DNA of 64,000 nucleotides from DASRHT01 sp035650355 (GTDB taxonomy: Bacteria; Chloroflexota; Ktedonobacteria; Ktedonobacterales; Ktedonobacteraceae). Made by a program: the position numbers and the translations under genes. The notes under the pieces were generated by a model, which saw nothing but the letters and a program-made list of their open reading frames with translations, made no database searches and was not told where the DNA came from. Position 1 is the stretch's first letter, and each line of letters begins with the position of its first letter. This document shows, piece after piece, positions 42,305 through 50,373 of the stretch. The stretch is taken from the NCBI GenBank assembly GCA_035650355.1, contig DASRHT010000075.1, positions 34,923-98,922 on the forward strand, written 5' to 3'.

Positions 42305-43294
42305 ATGCTTGCACCATATCTGGACATCACCTTAGGCTTGCAAGAGGATGATGATGTTGCGCGTCACATTGAGCAATGGCTACTTGATAAGTATATCCAT
42401 ACTCAAAGCAGATCCACTGTGACAGCATATCGCGACATCCTGCTCTCTCTCCGCGCGTATTTGCGAGAGAGGGGGCTGGATCTGGATAGCCAGGCAGCGG
42501 CGATTTCTTCCGCCGTACAATTGTGGGCCAGTCTACGGCTTCCTGGTAGTAAGCGGCAGGGCAGCGTCGCTCCGTCTACCTATAATCAGCGGATCGCAGC
42601 GGTCTCCAGCTTTTATCGCTGGTCAATCGAAAAAGGTATATACGTTGATAGTAATCCGGCTGATCAGCTTGCGCGGGCCGAGGTGCAGAAGTATATGCAT
42701 GCGCGGGCACTCAATCCGCAGCAAGTCAGTGCGAGGCTCAGGAGCATTGACCGCTCTACGCCGCGCGGGCTGCGGGACTATGTGCTCTTGCAGGTAGCGT
42801 TGAACACGGGGCGCAGCTCCCAGGAACTGGCCTCTCTCGCCTGGCGTAACGTGTATATCGAGAATGAGCGTGTCACGTTGCTTTTTGAACGCTGCAAGGG
42901 TGGCAAAACTATGTCTGCCACCCTTGATATCCGGCTTTCGAATGCCTTGCTTTCGTATCTGCGTACCATCTATGGTGAGCAACTGAACATGCTGGCGCCG
43001 GACGCGCCGCTCTGGATGTCCTTCAGTGATCGCACCTATGGACAGGCGATTGGCCCACAGACAATCAGCGATATCTGTGAAAGCCATCTCGGCGTTTCGA
43101 CCGTCCAGACCCTGCGGCATACGTTCGCCTTGACGATGGACCAGTTGGGCGCTGAGACAAGCACCATACAGGGACAACTGGGGCACGAAAGTCAGGCCGC
43201 CACCAACTATTACCTGAGCAAGCTCAAACAGGCATCTAATCCTTACGCATCCGCGCTGGCTCAAGCGTTCGGCGTAGAGGAGACGTGCGTATGA
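42305..43294 (+). CDS. Tyrosine recombinase (phage-integrase family), altered catalytic motif
   Basis: 329 residues. An N-terminal SAM-like core-binding domain (about 20-120) and a C-terminal catalytic domain: the first Arg is in NTGRSSQELASL, Lys near RCKGGKTMS, the HxxR box reads QTLRHTF (His replaced by Gln), then GQLGHES and the nucleophile Tyr in NYYLSK. GAGGAGG precedes the ATG. No attachment-site repeats or partner mobile genes were seen. Its promoter carries the same boxes as the pathway genes, so it may act in, or have been captured by, the cluster regulon. Confidence 0.85.
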   Translation: MLAPYLDITLGLQEDDDVARHIEQWLLDKYIHTQSRSTVTAYRDILLSLRAYLRERGLDLDSQAAAISSAVQLWASLRLPGSKRQGSVAPSTYNQRIAAVSSFYRWSIEKGIYVDSNPADQLARAEVQKYMHARALNPQQVSARLRSIDRSTPRGLRDYVLLQVALNTGRSSQELASLAWRNVYIENERVTLLFERCKGGKTMSATLDIRLSNALLSYLRTIYGEQLNMLAPDAPLWMSFSDRTYGQAIGPQTISDICESHLGVSTVQTLRHTFALTMDQLGAETSTIQGQLGHESQAATNYYLSKLKQASNPYASALAQAFGVEETCV

Positions 43295-43299
43295 TGAGG

Positions 43300-43626
43300 C
43301 TACTCAATAGCAAGAGGCAGCACCATTAACGGTTGCTGCTTCACTATGCTGGTTAGCGTATCGATATAGTGCTTGAGTTCTTCATAGCGCGTCCGCTCAA
43401 TCAACTGGCGTTGCCAGGCTTCAAAGAGGAGGGACTGTAATAAAATGTAGAACAGCAGATGCGTCACGGCATCCTTCATATATTCGTTCTTGATATGGGC
43501 CGTCGTGCTGTTTACCGTCTCTCCCTGTTGGATCTTCGTCCAGCAGCTTAGTGCCTCATCTGTGATCTCTTTGACAGCGCGCAGTTGAAGCTCTTCCATA
43601 GCCTGGATAAATGTTTTATCTTGCAT
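43300..43626 (-). CDS. Hypothetical protein, 108 residues
   Basis: Not recognised. A mostly helical small protein (MQDKTFIQAMEELQLRAVKE start). ATG 43626 chosen because AGGGAGAAA lies just upstream; the frame extends to 43689 without a ribosome site. Its stop is 6 bp from the recombinase stop (convergent). Lies between the recombinase and SARP2 with another small gene. Confidence 0.5.
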   Translation of the reverse strand: MQDKTFIQAMEELQLRAVKEITDEALSCWTKIQQGETVNSTTAHIKNEYMKDAVTHLLFYILLQSLLFEAWQRQLIERTRYEELKHYIDTLTSIVKQQPLMVLPLAIE

Positions 43627-43754
43627 TTGTTTTTCTCCCTGAAAATTAGCGCTCCTGGCAATATGAGCCATCCCCGTCTTTAAGTGCAAGAACGAACGCC
43701 CTTTGCAACAGTGCTCTTCAGGGCGTCGGACGCTATTAGGGGTGGCTCATGATT

Positions 43755-44144
43755 TTATCTGGTGTCCTTCTCACCTCCCTCTTTATCCAGCAAGGTGAGC
43801 AGGACATCATAGACGATGTTGGCGACCTGTCTGCAAAGCCCCAGCTTCTCCACCATCGTTTTTGGCCGCTGGAGAAATTCTTCCAGATTGAGAATTGGGA
43901 TGACAGATCCTTCCTGGATGATTGCTAGAGTCAACGGCTCCCACTGCTCTCTGCCCCTCAGCTCCTCTTCTTCCACCTCCGCTTCTATGTCATCCCCTCC
44001 GAGCAGGGCGAAACCAGTTTGAATGATGTCAAGCGCCTCTGCTTCTGATCTGCTCAATAGACCGGCCTGGTGCAGAGCCGCAATCTCTTCATTGCTATAC
44101 ATTGGCCTCTCAGCAGAGCTGTCAAGCCAGTTTAGTTCATCCAT
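43755..44144 (-). CDS. Hypothetical acidic protein, 129 residues
   Basis: Not recognised. Acidic segment IEAEVEEEELRGREQWE in the middle and a helical C-terminus ending GGEKDTR. Downstream of SARP2 on the same strand (135-bp gap), so possibly in its transcript. Weak ribosome site. Confidence 0.45.
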   Translation of the reverse strand: MDELNWLDSSAERPMYSNEEIAALHQAGLLSRSEAEALDIIQTGFALLGGDDIEAEVEEEELRGREQWEPLTLAIIQEGSVIPILNLEEFLQRPKTMVEKLGLCRQVANIVYDVLLTLLDKEGGEKDTR

Positions 44145-44279
44145 GCCTGTTACTCTTTTCTTCTTCGCTCAACAGTGGCGGTCACTGTTTTTTAGGAAGG
44201 ACCTTTATATGCATTGTATAATTTATGCCGTTGCCAGAAACTTAATTGCTCGCAAACTGAAAGGTAATGAAGGACCATG

Positions 44280-45131
44280 CTACTTGCGGGCCTTGATAAT
44301 TTTTGTGTGCAACGAATGGATCTCTTTGCTCGGTTCTATCCCCAGCTCTTGTTGCAGGAAGAGACGGAACGTGTCCAGCCTGTGCATGGCCTTTGTCGTA
44401 TTACCTTGTTTGACGTAGACATCAATAATGGCTTTTACTGCCGGTTCACAATAGGGATCGAGCGATAACGCCAGATAGGCGTATTCCAGCACTTCTTCCA
44501 GCTCATTGCGTTGCTGATAGATCTGGATCAGGCGCACCAGGACCTGGATGTAGATATGCTCATAACGCTGGCGATAGGGCCGCAGCCATTCCTCATCCTC
44601 ATCCTCCGGCAAAAGCCCTAACGAGCAATAGTTGACGATCCTGCGATAATAGAATGACGCTCTAACATCATCTTGACGCGCATCAAACGCCCTCGCTGTC
44701 TCGAAGAGCTGCTGCACCTCGGCCAGGTCTGTCCACCACGTCTCGTCCATTTCAAACCAGTAAAATTTGTTAGACTGGCGGCGAATATATTTTGACATGG
44801 TTCTGGCGCCTAGCGATGGCTCCAACAAATGGCGCAGGCAATGAATGGTGACATGCAGGTTGCTGGAGGCCGTCTCCAGGGGGAGATCGGGCCAGAAAAG
44901 TTCGATAAACTCGTCGGCAGAGCATAACTTCCCGGGGTTGAGCAGGAACCATTTGAGCAGGACCCTGACTTTGCTGCGCCGCCACATGGCCTCTTTAATG
45001 GGCTTTCCCTGGCAGAATAAACGGAATTGCCCGAAGACGTAGGCGCGATAAAACGCGTCTTGCTCGCGCTCCCGGGGATGCGGGACTTCCGTCTTGCCGA
45101 ACAGTTCATACTTATCACGCGCGATTGCCAT
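44280..45131 (-). CDS. SARP-family transcriptional activator 2
   Basis: 283 residues: OmpR-type winged helix (YVFGQFRLFCQGKPIKEAMW, LLKWFLLN, FWPDLP, LRHLLEP; about residues 28-115) followed by a BTAD domain ending LGIEPSKEIHSL. Clear paralogue of SARP1 at 17512, with the same length and order. Two SARPs in one cluster could bind overlapping sets of the 11-bp-spaced heptamers. The 538-bp gap to its right holds a long hairpin and the cyclase terminator, and no SARP-like box was found there. Confidence 0.92.
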   Translation of the reverse strand: MAIARDKYELFGKTEVPHPREREQDAFYRAYVFGQFRLFCQGKPIKEAMWRRSKVRVLLKWFLLNPGKLCSADEFIELFWPDLPLETASSNLHVTIHCLRHLLEPSLGARTMSKYIRRQSNKFYWFEMDETWWTDLAEVQQLFETARAFDARQDDVRASFYYRRIVNYCSLGLLPEDEDEEWLRPYRQRYEHIYIQVLVRLIQIYQQRNELEEVLEYAYLALSLDPYCEPAVKAIIDVYVKQGNTTKAMHRLDTFRLFLQQELGIEPSKEIHSLHTKIIKARK

Positions 45132-45295
45132 GTTCTTTCCTTTCCTGATCTTCTATTTCAGCAATTAAACTGTACACTTTAAAGGCGTAGTGTCCCTATT
45201 GCACGTCCACTTGAGAAGCTCTCTAATTCCTATCGTCATCGTACTTTCGCTGACCTTTGATAAGCTCGCGCCTCCAGTGCTCGCGCTGTTCTTCG

Positions 45296-45340
45296 AGTGT
45301 GCTACAAAAAGTGTGCAAAGCACACTTTTTGTAGCACACT
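45296..45340. repeat. Perfect 21-bp hairpin in the gap upstream of SARP2
   Basis: 21-bp perfect inverted repeat (45296-45316 with 45320-45340; arm AGTGTGCTACAAAAAGTGTG...) around a 3-nt AAA loop. Same design as the hairpin at the end of the SARP1 gene. Confidence 0.7.
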
Positions 45341-45596
45341 CACCTGCTATTTGAGCGCCGCAGGTGCGGGCCCTTACAGTGCAAGCGTGCGGAGCATTCC
45401 AAAATCAGGCCCTCTCTGCCATCCTCGGATATGGTATGTATAGTGATCCTCAAAGGCGGCGAGCGGGTGTGGCTCTCGATCCGCTTGAAGACACTGAAAC
45501 GAGGATACTGCAACTATCACAAGTATAGGCTGAGCCGCGGGGAGATACTATCTGGATTCCCCTCCACTTTCTCGCTCCGCGCTCGACCGCGATGAT

Positions 45597-45650
45597 AAAA
45601 ACAAAGCATAAACGGTGAGGGATCTTGATCTACCGCTTATGCTTTGTTTT
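45597..45650 (-). terminator. Terminator of the ACP-cyclase operon
   Basis: AAAACAAAGCATAA (45598-45611) pairs with TTATGCTTTGTTTT (45637-45650), extended by CGGT/ACCG inside. On the minus strand the hairpin starts 20 nt after the cyclase stop and ends in a T-run. Confidence 0.75.
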
Positions 45651-45669
45651 GTAGGTAACGCTACAATAT

Positions 45670-46455
45670 CTATGCTTTCGCCACATAGCGATAAATCTCT
45701 CGCCCGACGCCGGGGTTAAATTCTGGAGCGAGCGGCTTGACATATGTATCCACATCCGCCTTGACCTGCTTGAAGAGCGGATGCTGCGCATATTCCTTGA
45801 TGATGGTCGGTAAGGACGCCTGAGCTTCTACAAAGTGCATGTAGATATCTCCAAGCACCCAGACATGGCGTGATTTCACTCCCAGCATGTGGGGCAGCTC
45901 GGTTGCATCCGAACGTTTGAAGGCATCAACAATCTCGGCTTCGCTCCCATGCTGGTAGCGTCCGATGATGACTCCACGATACGGGACATCTTCACATTGA
46001 GGGGTCTGTATCATCTGTTCGATGCGCTCTTTGATGACGCGCTGCTGAATCTTCGTCTGCTTGTTCAAGTAAGCGGTGGCCTGCTCTTCGGTGACGGGGG
46101 CATCGGGTTTCATGGTAAACGTTTGTTCCCATGTCATCACTGCGCTCGTTTCCCCTGCTGGATCGTACCACCAGCGAATTTCCATGCGCTGGAATGGGCC
46201 GGAGGAGGGCATGCGTTCGGAGTAGGTGGAGCGTTGCTCTTTGTTGGTATCTCTTTTGGCGATCCAGCTCCACTGCTGCCCATTCTCGTCTGGACGGGTG
46301 GTCAGCCGGAAGGTAACGCTGGTCTCGGATTCTTCGATCACTTCACTGCTTTCGTATTCAGTGAAGAGCGTCGGCCAGGTGCGCACGTTATTTGTCAGCC
46401 TGAAAACGTCGTCCACCGGCGCATTGATCAGTACGGCGTTGCGAATATAGCCCAT
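45670..46455 (-). CDS. Fused aromatase/cyclase: SRPBCC domain plus TcmI-type cyclase
   Basis: 261 residues with two domains. Residues 1-150 form an SRPBCC aromatase/cyclase like the TcmN N-terminal domain (IRNAVLINAPVDDVFRLTNN, WPTLFTEYESSEVIEES, WWYDPAGETSAVMTWEQTF). Residues 155-260 match the TcmI polyketide-cyclase family (YRGVIIGRYQHGSEAEIV, FKRSDATELPHMLGVKSRHV, DIYMHFVEAQ). These activities are usually separate proteins in actinobacterial clusters; here one chain could fold the first ring and close a later one. It follows the ACP gene by 19 bp on the same strand. Confidence 0.88.
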   Translation of the reverse strand: MGYIRNAVLINAPVDDVFRLTNNVRTWPTLFTEYESSEVIEESETSVTFRLTTRPDENGQQWSWIAKRDTNKEQRSTYSERMPSSGPFQRMEIRWWYDPAGETSAVMTWEQTFTMKPDAPVTEEQATAYLNKQTKIQQRVIKERIEQMIQTPQCEDVPYRGVIIGRYQHGSEAEIVDAFKRSDATELPHMLGVKSRHVWVLGDIYMHFVEAQASLPTIIKEYAQHPLFKQVKADVDTYVKPLAPEFNPGVGREIYRYVAKA

Positions 46456-46474
46456 GGATAAAAAGCCTCTTTTC

Positions 46475-46714
46475 TTAAAACTGTGCGTTGACGAGGGTCA
46501 CAAGCTCCCGCAGGTTGGTCGTGCTCATCGCTTCCTCATGCGGTAGCTCTATGCCGAGCAGATGCCAGATACCGGCAATCACCTCCGAGAGGCCGAGCGA
46601 GTCCACGCCGAGTTCCTCCCAGGCTGCCGTCTCGATTGCTGGCGTGTTGGCTGGCACCCCTACTTTTGTTGCCAGGATGTCAACCACCATATCAGGAGTG
46701 CATAGCTGAGTCAT
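46475..46714 (-). CDS. Acyl carrier protein of the type II polyketide synthase
   Basis: 79 residues, standard ACP length. The phosphopantetheine serine is Ser39 in ELGVDSLGLSEV. Start at ATG 46714 with AGAGGAG upstream; the frame reaches 46777 but that region lies between the predicted promoter and the ribosome site. Carries the growing chain for the KS-alpha/CLF pair encoded divergently at 46911. First gene of a two-gene operon with the cyclase. Confidence 0.92.
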   Translation of the reverse strand: MTQLCTPDMVVDILATKVGVPANTPAIETAAWEELGVDSLGLSEVIAGIWHLLGIELPHEEAMSTTNLRELVTLVNAQF

Positions 46715-46763
46715 TGGTTGTTCTCCTCTTGTATACAAAGGTAACGATAACGGTACAAGCGTC

Positions 46764-46797
46764 ATGGTAGGAAACAATAATTGCCCCGAGCTTTTCG
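46764..46797 (-). promoter_or_regulatory. SARP-box promoter of the ACP-cyclase operon
   Basis: Minus strand: CGAAAAG (46791-46797), 4 nt, GGGCAAT (46780-46786), 10 nt, TACCAT (46764-46769). Outer heptamer 3 bp from the opposing box. Confidence 0.58.
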
Positions 46798-46800
46798 TCC

Positions 46801-46835
46801 AGGTAAGTCATCGGCAAGCCCTCTAGAGGTAAATT
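46801..46835 (+). promoter_or_regulatory. SARP-box promoter of the KS-alpha/CLF operon
   Basis: AGGTAAG (46801-46807), 4 nt, CGGCAAG (46812-46818), then 11 nt to TAAATT (46830-46835). The phrase AAGTCATCGGCAAG differs by one base from the box at 32620-32633. Confidence 0.58.
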
Positions 46836-46910
46836 GCTAGTAGCAGAAAAAGTGTATCTATGCCGCGCATCCTCTGATAGTGCGATGCGAAAGGGAGGAG
46901 AAATCTATTC

Positions 46911-48218
46911 ATGAGACGTGTTGTTATCACGGGCATCGGCGTTGTCGCACCAGGCGGCACCGGGAGGGAGGCATTCTGGGAGACGTTGGCGACCGGTAAG
47001 TCCGCGTGTGATATGGCGCAGGTCGAGCACCTCGAAAACTTCCGCTCCCAGGTGGCTGGCACCGTTTGCGACTGGCAGCCGCTCTCATATGGGCTAACCC
47101 AGGATGAGGTGGACCAGGCGGACCGGCATATTCAGTTCGCTCTGGTGGCTGTAGCTGAAGCTCTGGCTGATAGTAAGCTCAAGGTAGAGCAGTTCGATGC
47201 CACGCGCCTGGGCGTTTCGGCAGGAACGGCGATTGGTTCCACCATACGCCTCGAACAGGAGTACCTTGCTGTGAGTAACCAGGCGACAGAGTTTATTGTC
47301 GATCCAGACCTGGCTACGCCTTATCTCTATCATGCCGTTACCCCGTCAAGTTTAAGCTCGGAAATTGCTGCGAAGTATGGCGTGATGGGACCCGTTGTCA
47401 CGGTTTCAACCGGATGCACAGCCGGAATCGATGCGGTGGCCCACGCGTTTGAATGGATTCGCGATGGGGAGGCCGATATCGTGATTACCGGAGCGTCGGA
47501 AGCTGGCATCTGTCCCATCAACATGGCCTCCTTCGATGCGATCAAGGGCACGACGCCGCGCAATAACGAGGCGAAAACGGCCTCGCGACCCTTTGACAAG
47601 ACAAGAAACGGCTTTGTGCTGGGCGAGGGGGGAGCCTTCCTCATCCTGGAAGAATATGAGTATGCTCGCCGGCGTGGAGCTCCAATCTATGCTGAGATCA
47701 GCGGCTATGGCAGCGCTTTAAATGCCTACCATATGACCGGCCTGCAACGCAATGGCCTGGATATGGTGCAGGCGATTACCGCCGCGCTCGCTATGGCCGA
47801 GATAGAGCCCGAAGAGGTGCAATATATCAATGCGCATGGCTCCTCGACGATGCAAAATGACCTGCATGAGACCAATGCCTTCAAAGTGGCGTGGGGCGAA
47901 CGGGCTTATCGCATCCCTGTGAGCTCGATCAAGTCGATGGTCGGGCACTCTCTCGGCGCTATCGGGGCTATCGAGATTGCGGCGTGCGCCCTGACCATCC
48001 AGCGCGGTATTATCCCTCCGACCATTAATTATAGTACCCCCGATCCAGAATGCGATCTCGATTATGTTCCCAATCAAGCCAGAAAGCAAGAAGTCGATGT
48101 GCTGGTATCTACGGGAAGCGGCTTTGGCGGCTTTCAATCGGCGATAGTCCTGACGAAAGTGAAAGAGCCGCAATCGGTGTATGCTCATCATATGCAGAGA
48201 AAAGGAGCAAGGGTATGA
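46911..48218 (+). CDS. Type II polyketide synthase ketosynthase alpha subunit
   Basis: 435 residues, the usual KS-alpha length. Catalytic triad visible: Cys169 in VSTGCTAGIDAV, His309 in INAHGSSTMQNDLHE and His346 in KSMVGHSLGAIG (Lys341 also kept). It condenses malonyl units on the ACP together with the chain-length factor. GGGAGGAG precedes the ATG. Stop overlaps the CLF start (ATGA), the classical coupling of KS-alpha and CLF genes. Sequence is closer to actinobacterial KS-alpha than to FabF by the GCTAGIDAV and THMTG-like NAYHMTG text (inference). Confidence 0.93.
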   Translation: MRRVVITGIGVVAPGGTGREAFWETLATGKSACDMAQVEHLENFRSQVAGTVCDWQPLSYGLTQDEVDQADRHIQFALVAVAEALADSKLKVEQFDATRLGVSAGTAIGSTIRLEQEYLAVSNQATEFIVDPDLATPYLYHAVTPSSLSSEIAAKYGVMGPVVTVSTGCTAGIDAVAHAFEWIRDGEADIVITGASEAGICPINMASFDAIKGTTPRNNEAKTASRPFDKTRNGFVLGEGGAFLILEEYEYARRRGAPIYAEISGYGSALNAYHMTGLQRNGLDMVQAITAALAMAEIEPEEVQYINAHGSSTMQNDLHETNAFKVAWGERAYRIPVSSIKSMVGHSLGAIGAIEIAACALTIQRGIIPPTINYSTPDPECDLDYVPNQARKQEVDVLVSTGSGFGGFQSAIVLTKVKEPQSVYAHHMQRKGARV

Positions 48219-49441
48219 CCGGAGAAGCAGTGATTACAGGGGTCGGGGTTATCGCTCCGGCTGGTATTGGACGCAAGGAGTTCTGGAGCGGCGTGCTCAG
48301 CGGGCAATCATTTCTTACGCCGATCACGCGCTTCGACACGACAAAGTTTGTGAGTAAGGTCGCCGGCGTCGTTCAGGATTTTCAACCCGCGCAGACCATC
48401 GACTCGCGGATCATTGCCCAGACGGATCGCTGGACCCACTTTGATCTCGTTTGCGCCAAAGAAGCCCTGGCCGATGCGGGGCTGGACCTCCAGCAGGAAG
48501 ATCAAACAAGGGTTGGCGCTGTTTTCGCCGCCGGCACCGGAGGCAACGAATACGGTCAGCAGCAGTTGCATCTGTGCTGGCAGAAGGGTCCCCGCTACGT
48601 TAGCGCCTTCCAGTCCATTGCCTGGTTCTACGCGGCCAGCATCGGGCAGGTATCGATTAATAACGGCATTCGTGGCTATGGCCGCAACATTTGCGCCGAA
48701 GCCGCGGGCGGCCTGATCGCCCTGACGCACGCGGCGAAGATCATCGCTCAAGGGGTGTGCGATGTCGTGATTGTCGGCGGCTCCGAGGCTGCCATCGCGC
48801 CGTACGCTTTTGCCTGCTACCAGGCTTCGGGGCTGATGTCGGCGGAGACGGGCAACTACCCATACCGGCCATTTGATGCGACGCGCTCAGGTCCCATTAT
48901 GGGCGAGGGAGGCGCGGTCTTCTGCGTGGAAAGCCGAGAGCATGCACAGCGGCGCGATGCGAACATCTATGCAACCATCGCCGGAGGAGGACAGACCTTT
49001 GATGGCAAACGCACCCGTGGGCCGGAGATCTCTGGTCGCGCCTATGCCCACGCCATGAGTCGCGCTCTGACGGAGGCTCGCGTAAATGCGTCCGATATCG
49101 ACTGGGTACTCTGTGATGGATTGGGTACGCGCGACGGCGATATTGCCGAGGTGAACGCCTTGCAGTGCGTCTTTAACGGCGATGCGGCTTACGTCCCTGC
49201 CTCCGCTCCCAAATCAATGTTTGGACGCCTGTTTAATGGCGCTTCGACCGTCGATGTGGCGATGGCGCTGCTGGGATTGCGCGAAGATGTGGTCCTGCCC
49301 ACTGTTGGGTATACGCAGCCCGATCCAGCGTGTCAGATCGACTGCGTCCCCAATACTCCCCGTTCCCGTCGCATGAAAAATATCCTGGTGGGTGCGCGCG
49401 GTTTTGCGGGCTTTAACTCTGCACTGGTTTTACGTAAATAG
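48215..49441 (+). CDS. Type II polyketide synthase chain-length factor (KS-beta)
   Basis: 408 residues, homologous to the preceding KS but with the active-site Cys replaced by Glu162 (ICAEAAGGLIAL) and the first His motif changed to LCDGLGTRDGD. This is diagnostic of chain-length factors, where Gln or Glu replaces Cys; the subunit gates chain length as a heterodimer with KS-alpha. ATG overlaps the KS-alpha TGA, with AAAGGAG upstream. Presence of a KS/CLF pair makes this a true aromatic type II system rather than fatty acid synthesis. Confidence 0.93.
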   Translation: MTGEAVITGVGVIAPAGIGRKEFWSGVLSGQSFLTPITRFDTTKFVSKVAGVVQDFQPAQTIDSRIIAQTDRWTHFDLVCAKEALADAGLDLQQEDQTRVGAVFAAGTGGNEYGQQQLHLCWQKGPRYVSAFQSIAWFYAASIGQVSINNGIRGYGRNICAEAAGGLIALTHAAKIIAQGVCDVVIVGGSEAAIAPYAFACYQASGLMSAETGNYPYRPFDATRSGPIMGEGGAVFCVESREHAQRRDANIYATIAGGGQTFDGKRTRGPEISGRAYAHAMSRALTEARVNASDIDWVLCDGLGTRDGDIAEVNALQCVFNGDAAYVPASAPKSMFGRLFNGASTVDVAMALLGLREDVVLPTVGYTQPDPACQIDCVPNTPRSRRMKNILVGARGFAGFNSALVLRK

Positions 49442-49504
49442 AAGAGAAAAAGGGATAAAGATGCAATTCATGGCTTATTGGTTGACAGACGGAGAGGCAG
49501 AGAG

Positions 49505-49780
49505 ATGATCCTGCCTCCTCTGCCCTCGCTTTTGATCACGCTCGGCATCTCGTTGCTGATCGTTGCGCTGGGCATCGTGTGGCTGGATGCGCGTCGATCA
49601 GATGCCACTAAAACAACGCAATCATGGTATGAGACTGTCTCGGGGCAAGCGCGAGGCCCCTACCAGCGTTCCCCGACGTCGCATCACAGCCTAAAAATCT
49701 CAACGGGTACTGTACCGTTGGACGGCACCTGTAGGGGCAATCCCTTGCGGTTGCCCTGTACCGGTGCCCGCCTCGATTGA
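49505..49780 (+). CDS. Possible small membrane protein running into a repeat
   Basis: 91 residues. N-terminal hydrophobic segment (LPSLLITLGISLLIVALGIV) followed by a hydrophilic tail. GGAGAGGCAGAG precedes the ATG and it lies 63 bp after the CLF gene, same strand. The C-terminal part is encoded by dispersed repeats (from about 49640), so the original end has probably been replaced. May be a decayed gene. Confidence 0.4.
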   Translation: MILPPLPSLLITLGISLLIVALGIVWLDARRSDATKTTQSWYETVSGQARGPYQRSPTSHHSLKISTGTVPLDGTCRGNPLRLPCTGARLD

Positions 49781-49915
49781 TCGGGTGCGTTCCCCGCCCT
49801 GCGCTTGCCCTGTGGCGGGACACGTCCAATTCGTGGGAAGGCAATCATTGGGGGCGACGCGATCATTCGTGGGAAGGCGATCAATCGCGCCGGTCCCGAT
49901 CAATCGGGACCCTAC
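49640..49915. repeat. Repeat-rich stretch (families 1 and 2)
   Basis: Family 1 copies at about 49640-49662 (-, shortened) and 49731-49758 (+); a partial end at 49797-49812; family 2 at 49897-49915 (-). ATTCGTGGGAAGGC also occurs twice (about 49829 and 49865). From 49916 to 50373 nothing convincing was seen. Confidence 0.65.
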
Positions 49916-50373
49916 GATATTTGTTCCCCCATTTCATTTATTCCACCGTTGCGTTACGGCGTCTGTTCCCACAGCGAGCGCCACTCCAAATCATCCTGTT
50001 ACCTTCGCAACATTATGTTTTCCTGTTACTCCTGAGGAGGAAACGATTGGAACTTCGCCTGATTGCCGCTCCCTTTCCGGTAGGTCGAACCCTCTTTGCA
50101 AGGTGATCACATCTCCTAAAGCGCACTGTCTCCAATTCTGGTCAACCCGCATCCTTTATTCCTCATCTCATTTAGCAATTATGCCCTGTGGCCGTGCTCA
50201 ACGAGCCGCCGGTCGCCACAGCATGCTCGTTCGGCGCGTCAGTCTCTTTTTGGTGCAGATCAAGTATAACAAAAGCGAGCAAGAGGGGGAAGAGGTAGGA
50301 GCTTGCCCTATTCGCTCGGAGCCCCTACGCCAATGTCCCTCTCATTGCCATCGTCGCTCTTGGCGCACGGCTA

